From assembly GCA_016180375.1 (NCBI GenBank), contig JACPBJ010000027.1, positions 655 to 9,907 of the forward strand: 9,253 nucleotides of DNA, written 5' to 3'. Both the position numbers and the translations under genes were made by a program. Shown piece by piece: positions 1-5,273 of this stretch. This stretch comes from Nitrososphaerota archaeon. Its GTDB lineage: Archaea; Thermoproteota; Nitrososphaeria; Nitrososphaerales; UBA57. Under the pieces are notes generated by a model. It was not told the origin of the DNA and made no database searches. It worked only from the letters and a program-made list of their open reading frames with translations. Positions within the stretch are counted from its first letter, which is position 1, and every line of letters begins with the position of its first letter.

Positions 1-45
1 GCAATTCACAGAGCTCTTGCGATTTAAGCAGTTCTATGGTTAGAA

Positions 46-52
46 TTATTTA
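46..52 (+). promoter_or_regulatory. Probable TATA box of mtnA
   Basis: TTATTTA is centred about 27 bases before the ATG at 76. This spacing suits an archaeal TATA box driving a leaderless transcript. A purine-rich GGGAGG at 53-58 lies 17 bases from the ATG, too far for a normal ribosome binding site. Assigned by position and composition only. Confidence 0.35.
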
Positions 53-75
53 GGGAGGCAGATCTTACGCACTGT

Positions 76-1177
76 ATGCCTAATTTCTTCGAAGAGAGAA
101 CTGTCAAATGGGAGAACGGGAAAGTGGTGATGATAGATCAGCTAAAGTTGCCTTCCAAGTTCACCTACGTCGAGTGCAGCAACCATCATCAAGTCGCCGA
201 TGCGATAAAGAGGATGGTCATAAGAGGAGCTCCAGCAATAGGGGTTGCTGCGGCTATGGCACTGGCGCTGGTTGCTAAGAAAAGCAAAGCCAGAACCAAA
301 GAGGAGCTAATGAAAGAACTTGAAGCCGCAGCAGATATTCTAAGAGCGACTAGGCCTACAGCCGTAAACCTTTTCTGGGGCGTAAATCAGGTCCTCAAGA
401 AGACTAGAGAATCAACATCCAGCATTGCATCATTGAAAGATGAGATAGTTGCCGAGGCAAAGAAAGACGAGATAGTTGCTGAGGCGAATAGGCTTGCAGA
501 CGAGGACGTAGAGTTTAACCACAAAATGGGTTTCTTCGGAGCCTCGCTCTTGGACGATGGCGAGACAGTGCTGACCCACTGCAAATAGCCTGAAAGGCTA
601 GCAGAGTGCGGGCGCACTGGCAACCGTCGGCTACGGAACGGCTCTTGGCGTGGTTAGAGCGGCGAGGGAGCAGGGCAAGTGCATCAAGGTCATAGCAACA
701 GAAACAAGACCGCACCTGCAAGGAGCAAGGCTGACTACTTATGAGTTGAAGGAGGACGGCTTCGACGTTACTCTCATTGCCGATACGATGGTCGGGTATG
801 TCATGAAGAAGGGACTTGTCGATAAAGTGATCACTGGAGCGGACAGGGTGACCAAGGATGGTTATGCTTTCAACAAGATTGGAACGTATCAGATGAGCAT
901 ACTTGCCAAGAAACATGAGATACCGTTCTTCTGCGCTGCTCCAACTTCTTCATTCGATCTTGAGAGGACTTTTGATCAAGTGACCATAGAGGAGAGGAGC
1001 GTATTGGAAATTACTACCATAGGTAGGAAAAGAATCGCGCCAAAAGGAGTTGCTGTACTCAATCCTGCGTTTGATATCACTCCTCCAGAACTAATATCTG
1101 CCATAATCACTAATGCAGGAATCATAAATCCGCCTCTGGATGAGAACATAATGAAGAAAATCCGTCCTCACATTTAA
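76..1177 (+). CDS. mtnA: S-methyl-5-thioribose-1-phosphate isomerase, gene interrupted by a 22-nt putative archaeal intron (join 76..584, 607..1177)
   Basis: MtnA converts 5-methylthioribose-1-phosphate to 5-methylthioribulose-1-phosphate in cytosolic methionine salvage (aIF2B/MtnA family). Read straight through, the frame ends at TAG 586-588, just after the catalytic cysteine codon. Omitting 585-606 gives 359 aa, a normal length, and a perfect family motif HCNAGALATVGYGTALGVV. Visible landmarks are RGAPAIG (51-57), catalytic Cys169 in THCN, TRPHLQGARLT, catalytic Asp249 in GADRV, and the NPAFDITPPELI C-terminus. Cysteine and aspartate roles are known from bacterial MtnA. The rest of the sequence is well conserved, with no other frame damage, which argues against a decayed gene. 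ATG 76 is the only usable start, because TAA lies in frame at 25-27 with no other start codon between. A 9-aa tandem duplication lies at residues 122-139. If the insert is not removed, the gene is broken. Confidence 0.9.
439..492 (+). repeat. 27-bp in-frame tandem duplication within mtnA
   Basis: Two 27-base units (439-465 and 466-492) encode DEIVAEAKK and DEIVAEANR. They match at 21 of 27 bases, and three of the six differences are silent third-position changes, so the duplication is old and selected at protein level. It adds about 2.5 helical turns ahead of the DEDVEFNHKMG segment. Confidence 0.85.
585..606 (+). other. Putative 22-nt bulge-helix-bulge intron in mtnA mRNA
   Basis: The RNA can fold with a central 4-bp helix CTGC (579-582)/GCAG (601-604), a 5' bulge AAA (583-585), a 3' bulge AGT (605-607), and an inner stem TAGCC (586-590)/GGCTA (596-600) closed by the loop TGAAA. 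Archaeal tRNA splicing endonuclease cuts between the second and third base of each 3-base bulge. Applied here, the cuts fall after 584 and after 606, and joining AA to T makes the Asn codon of the conserved HCNAG motif. The intron contains the in-frame TAG and is 22 bases long, so retaining it also shifts the frame. The outer helix is weak (2x2 mismatch, then C576-G610 and C575-G611), as in relaxed motifs. A competing CACT/AGTG pairing (577-580/605-608) exists. The insertion is phase 2, directly after the catalytic Cys codon. Confidence 0.75.
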
Positions 1178-1180
1178 TAT
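1173..1180 (+). promoter_or_regulatory. TATA box of tRNA-Arg
   Basis: TTTAATAT lies 23-30 bases before the first base of the tRNA (1203), the expected archaeal spacing. It overlaps the TAA stop codon of mtnA, so the tRNA promoter begins inside the upstream gene. Confidence 0.6.
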
Positions 1181-1202
1181 CTGATGCACACTGCATAATC
1201 TT

Positions 1203-1294
1203 GGGCCTGTAGCCTAGCATGGATCAGGGCGTCGATCCTTTGGAACGCAAGCCTTCGGAGCCGGAGGTCGTGGGTTCAAATCCCACCAGGCCCG
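1203..1294 (+). tRNA. tRNA-Arg (anticodon TCG) with a 16-nt intron at position 29/30
   Basis: Visible parts: acceptor stem GGGCCTG (1203-1209)/CAGGCCC (1287-1293), discriminator G1294, D arm 1212-1230 with the GG pair at 1221-1222, variable loop AGGTC (1265-1269), and T arm GTGGG-TTCAAAT-CCCAC (1270-1286). The gene is 92 bases long. No continuous anticodon stem exists until 1235-1250 is removed. Then TCGGC (1232-1234 plus 1251-1252) pairs with GCCGG (1260-1264) around the loop CTTCGGA (1253-1259), giving anticodon TCG at 1255-1257 and a mature tRNA of 76 bases. No CCA is encoded. The tRNA would read CGA arginine codons. A readable but false protein frame with the phrase VGSNPTRPA crosses it. 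Confidence 0.92.
1235..1250 (+). other. Non-canonical tRNA intron (position 29/30)
   Basis: The fold is a complete bulge-helix-bulge. Outer pairs AGG (1226-1228)/CCT (1252-1254), central helix GCGT (1229-1232)/ACGC (1245-1248), 5' bulge CGA (1233-1235), 3' bulge AAG (1249-1251), and inner stem TCC (1236-1238)/GGA (1242-1244) with loop TTT. Cutting after the second base of each bulge removes exactly 1235-1250 and rebuilds the anticodon stem. Most archaeal tRNA introns sit at 37/38; sites such as 29/30 are known mainly from archaea with broad-specificity splicing endonucleases. Confidence 0.88.
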
Positions 1295-1297
1295 CTC

Positions 1298-1373
1298 ATG
1301 GATCAGGGCGTCGATCCTTTGGAACGCAAGCCTTCGGAGCCGGAGGTCGTGGGTTCAAATCCCACCAGGCCCG
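1298..1373 (+). pseudogene. tRNA-Arg 3' fragment (lacks 5' acceptor strand and half of the D arm)
   Basis: The second copy holds part of the D loop, the anticodon arm with its intron (1314-1329), the T arm, the 3' acceptor strand and the discriminator G1373. It lacks the 5' acceptor strand and the 5' D stem, and no replacement 5' half is visible downstream. All bases needed for the bulge-helix-bulge are kept (1305-1333), so it could still be a splicing substrate if transcribed as an extended trailer of the complete tRNA. It is probably not a functional tRNA alone. Confidence 0.85.
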
Positions 1374-1500
1374 CTCACCTTCGGTTCAAGTCGACTCAAC
1401 GAATCGATAGCGTGTCGACAAAGACTATAATGGCACCTTCCGGAACTATTATGATGCGTCAAGAAAATATTAATCGGAATATGGAATTTTCCATAAACCA

Positions 1501-1538
1501 CTGTCTAACGACTTCGTCATCGAATTCTTATTAGACAG
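1501..1538 (+). promoter_or_regulatory. 8-bp perfect inverted repeat over the probable TATA box of the PurD-like gene
   Basis: CTGTCTAA (1501-1508) and TTAGACAG (1531-1538) are exact reverse complements separated by 22 bases. The right arm overlaps the TATA-like TTATTAGA (1528-1535), 27-34 bases before the ATG at 1562. GAATTCTTA also occurs twice (1522-1530 and 1538-1546), and TTACGTAA (1554-1561) is a perfect palindrome touching the start codon. Overlap with the TATA box would suit a repressor operator. No regulator is visible in the window. Confidence 0.4.
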
Positions 1539-1561
1539 AATTCTTACAGTAATTTACGTAA

Positions 1562-2833
1562 ATGAAGTTTCTCTTCGTTTCTCCGGAGGCACTCTCCGCA
1601 GATCTAGCGTGGCATCTGAGGAAGGAGGGGCATGATGTCAAATTCTCCATCCAGAGTCAAAGCGAGAAAGACGTAGGCGATGGTTTCTTTGACAAGGTGG
1701 ACGCTTGGGAGCCTGAAAAGGATTGGGCAGGCGTCATCGTCTTTGATGACATTGGCTTCGGAAATTTGGCGGAGAAGCTTAGGGAAGAGGGAAAGAACGT
1801 AGTCGGTGGTTCCCCTTACACAGATAAGTTGGAGTATGACCGTGGGTTCGGACAGGAGGAGCTGGGAAAGGTTGGAGTTAGCACAATACCGAGTTGGAAT
1901 TTTACGTCCTTCGACGAAGCAATGGAATTTGTGAGTAAGAATCCCGATAAATACGTAATCAAACCGAGTGGGCACGCGCAGAACGAGAAGGAATTGCTAT
2001 TCGTAGGTCAGGAGGAGGACGGAAAGGATGTCGGGCAGGTACTCGAGCACTACAAGAACAGATGGTCGAGTAAGATCAAAACCTTCCAGATCCAGAAGTT
2101 TGTGAGCGGCGTTGAGGTAGCCGTAGGCGCCTTCTTTAATGGCAAAGACTTCGTCCAACCAATCAATCTCAATTTTGAGCACAAAAGACTTTTTCCGGAC
2201 GATATCGGACCAAGCACAGGGGAGATGGGGACATCGATGTACTGGACAAAGAGCAGCCCTATTTTCGAGAGCACTCTTCTGAAGATGAAAGAGAAGCTCG
2301 TCGAAAGCAAATACGTCGGCTACATCGACATAAACTGCATTGCAAACAGCAGAGGAATCTACCCTCTTGAATTCACCTCTAGATTCGGTTATCCAACTAT
2401 AAGCATCCAGATTGAGGGCGTGACAAGCGAGTGGGGAGCATTCCTGAGCGAAATCGCACAGGGAAAGGATGTTCAGCTGAAGTGTAAGAAAGGATACCAA
2501 GTCGGTGTTGTAGTAGCTATTCCGCCCTTCCCGTTTGAAGACGATAAAGCTTTTCGCAAATACTCAGAAGACGCAACAATACTATTCAAGAAACCAAATC
2601 TTAATGGAGTGCATATCGGTGAGGTGAAACTTGTAGATGGTCACTGGCACATAGCTGGAAGGTCGGGGTATGCCCTTGTGATAACAGGGTCCGGAGCTTC
2701 GATGCTTGAAGCGATCAGCCAGGCGTACCAGTCAGTAAGAAACGTAATGATCCCCAACATGTTCTACAGAGATGATATTGGTCAGAGGTGGTTCAAAGAT
2801 GTTGATATGCTCTTGAGCTGGGGATATCTTTGA
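1562..2833 (+). CDS. PurD-like ATP-grasp ligase (divergent phosphoribosylamine-glycine ligase family)
   Basis: The 423-aa protein has the fold order of glycinamide ribonucleotide synthetase, which joins glycine to phosphoribosylamine using ATP in purine synthesis. An N-terminal Rossmann-like domain (about 1-100) is followed by an ATP-grasp core (about 105-300) with YVIKPSG (131-137), QKFVSGVEVAVGAFFNG (178-194), and an EHKRLFPDDIGPSTGEMG block (206-223). A PurD-type C-terminal domain (about 312-415) ends the protein. Two signature sites differ. The N-terminal GREHALAW element is replaced by SADLAWHL, and the usual RFGDPE reads RFGYPT (274-279). These changes lie in substrate and metal regions, so the substrate may not be phosphoribosylamine plus glycine. 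The start is ATG 1562, with a TATA-like box at about -30, so the mRNA is probably leaderless. I give no gene symbol because of the altered motifs. Confidence 0.8.
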   Translation: MKFLFVSPEALSADLAWHLRKEGHDVKFSIQSQSEKDVGDGFFDKVDAWEPEKDWAGVIVFDDIGFGNLAEKLREEGKNVVGGSPYTDKLEYDRGFGQEELGKVGVSTIPSWNFTSFDEAMEFVSKNPDKYVIKPSGHAQNEKELLFVGQEEDGKDVGQVLEHYKNRWSSKIKTFQIQKFVSGVEVAVGAFFNGKDFVQPINLNFEHKRLFPDDIGPSTGEMGTSMYWTKSSPIFESTLLKMKEKLVESKYVGYIDINCIANSRGIYPLEFTSRFGYPTISIQIEGVTSEWGAFLSEIAQGKDVQLKCKKGYQVGVVVAIPPFPFEDDKAFRKYSEDATILFKKPNLNGVHIGEVKLVDGHWHIAGRSGYALVITGSGASMLEAISQAYQSVRNVMIPNMFYRDDIGQRWFKDVDMLLSWGYL

Positions 2834-2838
2834 AAGTT

Positions 2839-2866
2839 ACAAATTATTGAATCGGCAGTAATTTGT
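2839..2866 (+). terminator. Stem-loop just after the PurD-like stop codon
   Basis: ACAAATTATTG (2839-2849) pairs with CAGTAATTTGT (2856-2866), 11 pairs including one G-T, around the loop AATCGG. It starts five bases after the stop codon. No T-run follows, so it may be a 3'-end or stability hairpin rather than a classical terminator. Confidence 0.4.
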
Positions 2867-3109
2867 TGATCAGCAAAGAAAGAATTTCGAGTGAAACTTA
2901 ATGGATAAAACTATCCTTCTGATTAGTCTCCTGAATGCACGGATTGGACCTATTCAGGCGCTAATCCTACGGGCTCACATTATGTCTGTTCACCGCTGTT
3001 GAACTAAAAGCCTCTAATCTGGCTGCGGCTATTAACTGGTGGGTTTGAATTAGTACACAGGTAGGAAGAACGGTACTTGAATTTACCTTTGTATTACAGA
3101 TGGCGCAGG

Positions 3110-3143
3110 TTTATTAATCGAATATAGCTGAGTATCTACGGAG
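3110..3143 (+). promoter_or_regulatory. TATA-like box and ribosome binding site of the Lys-rich ORF
   Basis: TTTATTAAT (3110-3118) lies about 35 bases before the TTG at 3149. GGAG (3140-3143) lies five bases before it, one of the few well-spaced Shine-Dalgarno-like sites here. Together they support the TTG as the start of a once-used gene. Confidence 0.4.
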
Positions 3144-3148
3144 ATATT

Positions 3149-3322
3149 TTGGCAAAGGCCAAAAAGAAGGCGGCAAAGAAAGCTGGGAAGAAGTAGGCCA
3201 CACCAGCCAGTACTGCGAAAGACAAGAAGATTCAAACAAGGCCTTACCTCTTTTTTATCTCAAAGACTGACGATATTCTAATCAAGAACATAGCGATTGA
3301 GTTTGCGATCGTCTGTAACTGA
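3149..3322 (+). pseudogene. Lys/Ala-rich small protein, interrupted by in-frame TAG
   Basis: From TTG 3149 the frame reads MAKAKKKAAKKAGKK and meets TAG at 3194-3196. The same frame then stays open for 41 more codons, continuing ATPASTAKDKK and ending with a hydrophobic stretch around PYLFFISKTDDILIKNIAI before TGA 3320-3322. The Lys-Ala tail resembles small archaeal basic proteins that may bind nucleic acid, but I do not recognise the family. One base change (AAG to TAG) in a lysine run would explain the stop. Three readings are possible: a nonsense-mutated pseudogene (favoured), a true 15-aa peptide, or a gene corrected at RNA level. Confidence 0.4.
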
Positions 3323-3334
3323 ATTAGAGGCTAC

Positions 3335-3829
3335 CTAACCTTCAATTATTATCTGGCCCTGCATTCCGTATTCCCTGTGGCCCGGCGTGGCACAATGATA
3401 GGTGAAGGAACCTAGCTTGTCGGCTACGAAACTTATGGCGCCACTTTCGCCTGGTCTGACTTCCTCCGTTCTTACACTGTAGGGTGATGGAGATATACTA
3501 TCGAGAGCCCAATCATGTAGGGCAACGCCTGTATTGTTGAGGATTATTTGCACATTGGAGCCAAGCTTGACCCTGATTGTAGGGTTGCTTACACCACTGC
3601 TGACGAAGGCCCAGGGCATCTTGGATTCTTGCACGGCAAATATGAATAATTGGATATTAGCTACAGGTCTGGATGTGGATATAGACGCAGTTGAAGCTGT
3701 GCCATAAATTGAGGAGAGATAGAATCCACCAATTAAGCCCGCGACAAGGGCTACCGTTAGCATTAGGATGGTCAACGTATTACTCCGTTTTGCTGGGGCT
3801 GGAGCAGATCGCGACATTGATGAAGACAA
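3335..3829 (-). CDS. Membrane-anchored blue-copper (cupredoxin) protein
   Basis: The 164-aa product has a short basic N-terminus, one transmembrane or uncleaved signal segment (about residues 18-41), a Ser/Thr/Ala linker, and a plastocyanin-like domain (about 57-164). Type 1 copper ligands are visible: His105 in LHDW, then Cys146, His151 and Met156 in YHCATPGHREYGM. The C-x4-H-x4-M spacing is typical of mononuclear electron-carrier cupredoxins. It should act outside the cell membrane as a one-electron carrier; such proteins are abundant in ammonia-oxidising Nitrososphaerota, but its partner is not visible here. The longest frame starts at TTG (3829-3827). An ATG four codons later (3817-3815) is an equally good start and would give 160 aa. 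The gene stands alone, with its own TATA-like box. Confidence 0.88.
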   Translation of the reverse strand: MSSSMSRSAPAPAKRSNTLTILMLTVALVAGLIGGFYLSSIYGTASTASISTSRPVANIQLFIFAVQESKMPWAFVSSGVSNPTIRVKLGSNVQIILNNTGVALHDWALDSISPSPYSVRTEEVRPGESGAISFVADKLGSFTYHCATPGHREYGMQGQIIIEG

Positions 3830-3857
3830 TGGAAACTCTAGATGGGGGGAAGCGACG

Positions 3858-3868
3858 TTATATTTATG
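3858..3868 (-). promoter_or_regulatory. TATA box of the cupredoxin gene
   Basis: On the minus strand CATAAATATAA lies about 34 bases before the TTG and 46 before the ATG. It predicts transcription from about 3837 with a short leader of up to 20 bases. Confidence 0.5.
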
Positions 3869-3933
3869 ATTAACTGCGTTAAGGTTAAGTTATCGTATTT
3901 GCACAGAGCTCCCAGACCTATGAGCCAGCACGC

Positions 3934-3956
3934 ACAACCGTCATTATAGAGGTTGT
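3934..3956. repeat. Small inverted repeat (possible hairpin)
   Basis: ACAACC (3934-3939) and GGTTGT (3951-3956) are exact complements around an 11-base loop. It lies downstream of the ArsM-like remnant on the minus strand. It could be a leftover 3'-end hairpin; nothing more can be said. Confidence 0.3.
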
Positions 3957-3990
3957 CCTGAATACGTGTTAGAATGGTACTCCAATCGAG

Positions 3991-4207
3991 CTAAGAGGGC
4001 TTTTTGCCGCTTTGACTATGTGCTCCGAAAGTCTTCGTCAGACGCTACGTGTTATCCGATGAACTCTCTGCAAAATAGTCCAGTCTTCTTATCACTCTAA
4101 GTTTCTCGAAACCAGAATTTCTGATTAATTGTAGATACTCGTCCTCGACGGCAGCTCCACCAGCACCAAGGATCTGCGAAATGCATTATCTCAACAACAG
4201 CATCCAT
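3991..4207 (-). pseudogene. Chimeric remnant: DsbA-like 5' end joined out of frame to an ArsM-like 3' end
   Basis: Read on the minus strand from ATG 4207, the first 18 codons give MDAVVEIMHFADPWCWWS, like the start of DsbA-family thioredoxin-fold proteins that carry HFxDPWCWWSWG. From about 4158 a different frame carries GAAVEDEYLQLIRNSGF, then LRVIRRLDYFAES and RLTKTFGAHS. This matches the C-terminus of arsenite methyltransferase ArsM, which methylates As(III) using S-adenosylmethionine. That frame contains a TAG between DNT and RLTK (an Arg position in the family) and ends at TAG 3991-3993. The middle of both genes is missing. The frames switch around GGAGCT (4153-4158), where a deletion between two neighbouring genes could have joined them. 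Both identifications rest on remembered family motifs. Confidence 0.65.
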
Positions 4208-4370
4208 GGGACACTCCAAGCACCAAAGCCGAAAGGTGGAAATTAGTTTTTTACTTAACTACAGGCTGTGCTTTCGCGTTAACAAATCTTACCCTGTGGA
4301 GTTCGAAAATAGGCGAAACTGCGTTCCAGACTTTGAAATTACAGTTCCAGCAGATTCCTTATCAGAGGTT

Positions 4371-4387
4371 GCCCAGTAATAATGGGC
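4371..4387 (+). promoter_or_regulatory. Hairpin immediately before the matrixin start codon
   Basis: GCCCA (4371-4375) pairs with TGGGC (4383-4387) around a 7-base loop and ends one base before ATG 4389. If transcribed, it would sit at the start codon and could restrict ribosome access. No clear TATA box or ribosome site is visible for this gene. Confidence 0.35.
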
Positions 4388-4388
4388 G

Positions 4389-5273
4389 ATGAACCTTCAG
4401 AAGACTCTTGGACTCGGACTTGTGCTGTTGATACTTCTAGCACCGTTTATGATTTCACAGGCTAGTGTTTCTGAATACCTAAAGGTCAAGAGAGGCAGAA
4501 GCATAGAGAGAAGTCCGTCTTTAGAGGTTCCTTCTCCAGCGGCAACGCCAAATAATGCACCAGCTAGCCCGCTTCAGATAGTCACTAATGCTCTCGCAAC
4601 TATCGGAAGAGGTGCGTCAAGTCTCTTTGCACTAGTTACAAGCAATCTCAATCTCCCATTTCTGGATTCAATTTTAGATAGGATGGGCAGTTTTGATACA
4701 GGGTCAGGGGTAGAGGGAGACTTTGTCTGGGATCATGACCCCCTGACTGTCTCAATAAGGCTGGAAAGCAATGCAGATCCCTCTTCAGCAGACTTGGTTA
4801 AATCAGCCATCATTGATTGGCAGGCTAGGATAAGAGATAGGGTAGGCATCGGTAACGTTCCACCTGATTCTGCTCCTTTTGGCGTAAGATTCGTGAGCGC
4901 TTCTTCCACAGCAGACATAATCATACATCTAGTCGATAAAACAGATTCAGTGCTTGGAACTGCGACCGTATACTACAGGTTCGGGAAGGTTGCCAGAGCC
5001 GAAGTGGTTCTAGCCACAAAAACCGCAATGCAGCTTCCTCTAGATAGGGCAGACGTTCAGAATGTCGCATCTCACGAATTCGGGCATGCTCTGGGACTAG
5101 GCCATAGCCTGTCCCATAACGATATAATGTACGAGTCATACGACTTTGTAAGCAGATTTTCTATAATCCATCCTTCAGTGTGTGACGTAGATAGGCTCAT
5201 CGGAATTTACATGTCGGATGGCTTTGCAGCTCCAAACAACGAGCCAAGAATAGGTTCTTTCAGCTGCAACTAG
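4389..5273 (+). CDS. Secreted matrixin-like zinc metalloprotease (M10-type metzincin)
   Basis: The 294-aa protein begins with a signal peptide or membrane anchor (about residues 5-26). A Pro/Ala/Ser-rich linker (about 40-62) and a possible propeptide-like region precede a catalytic domain (about 113-280). The zinc motif HEFGHALGLGH places His229, His233 and His239 as metal ligands and Glu230 as the catalytic base. DIMYES follows, with Met247 as the metzincin Met-turn. The preceding DIIIHLV strand and VVLAT edge strand also fit matrixins. I see no matrixin cysteine-switch motif. Cys265 and Cys293 could form a disulfide, consistent with export. It probably degrades extracellular protein. The stop codon overlaps that of the convergent zinc-ribbon gene. 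An overlapping frame from ATG 4382 is short and lacks the signal peptide, so I reject it. Confidence 0.9.
   Translation: MNLQKTLGLGLVLLILLAPFMISQASVSEYLKVKRGRSIERSPSLEVPSPAATPNNAPASPLQIVTNALATIGRGASSLFALVTSNLNLPFLDSILDRMGSFDTGSGVEGDFVWDHDPLTVSIRLESNADPSSADLVKSAIIDWQARIRDRVGIGNVPPDSAPFGVRFVSASSTADIIIHLVDKTDSVLGTATVYYRFGKVARAEVVLATKTAMQLPLDRADVQNVASHEFGHALGLGHSLSHNDIMYESYDFVSRFSIIHPSVCDVDRLIGIYMSDGFAAPNNEPRIGSFSCN

Larger units (their letters stand above)
1219..1376 (+). repeat. Perfect 79-bp tandem duplication of the 3' four fifths of tRNA-Arg
   Basis: The unit 1219-1297 is repeated without a mismatch at 1298-1376. Each unit runs from the D loop to three bases past the discriminator. The shared CA at the breakpoints (1218-1219, 1297-1298, 1376-1377) suggests 2-bp microhomology or slippage. 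The perfect identity points to a recent event or to continuing gene conversion. Confidence 0.97.
2834..3148. other. Gene-free stretch with successive hairpins
   Basis: I see no convincing gene on either strand. A 33-codon frame at 2901-3002 has no recognisable features. The stretch is rich in local inverted repeats: 2839-2866, GGATA/TATCC (2903-2907/2912-2916), a two-part stem GATTAG plus CCTGAAT against ATTCAGG plus CTAATC (2921-2966), and GTTCA/TGAAC (2988-2992/3000-3004). An untranslated or small structured RNA is possible but not shown. Confidence 0.4.

Noticed and set aside
585..606. mtnA as a simple pseudogene or programmed frameshift
   Set aside because: No slippery site is visible, the rest of the frame is intact, and the insert's fold predicts the exact repair; kept as the alternative to be tested.
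1390..1419. Two GTCGAC palindromes downstream of the tRNA duplicate
   Set aside because: A six-base palindrome occurring twice in 30 bases has no further support as an attachment or regulatory site.
1219..1534. Open frames of 63 and 78 codons reading VGSNPTRPA
   Set aside because: They are translations of the tRNA-Arg gene and its duplicate; this phrase is a well-known false protein from tRNA T arms.
1997..2500. Long antisense frames within the PurD-like gene and the ligase
   Set aside because: They lie opposite strongly supported genes and show no domain, start signal or protein-like composition.
3009..3332. 10-bp inverted repeat AGCCTCTAAT/ATTAGAGGCT around the Lys-rich ORF, as possible MITE ends
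   Set aside because: No target-site duplication, and a 10-bp match across 300 bases has a fair chance of occurring randomly.
4382..4480. ORF from ATG 4382 overlapping the matrixin start
   Set aside because: Short, out of frame, without recognisable features; the ATG at 4389 gives a clear signal peptide.
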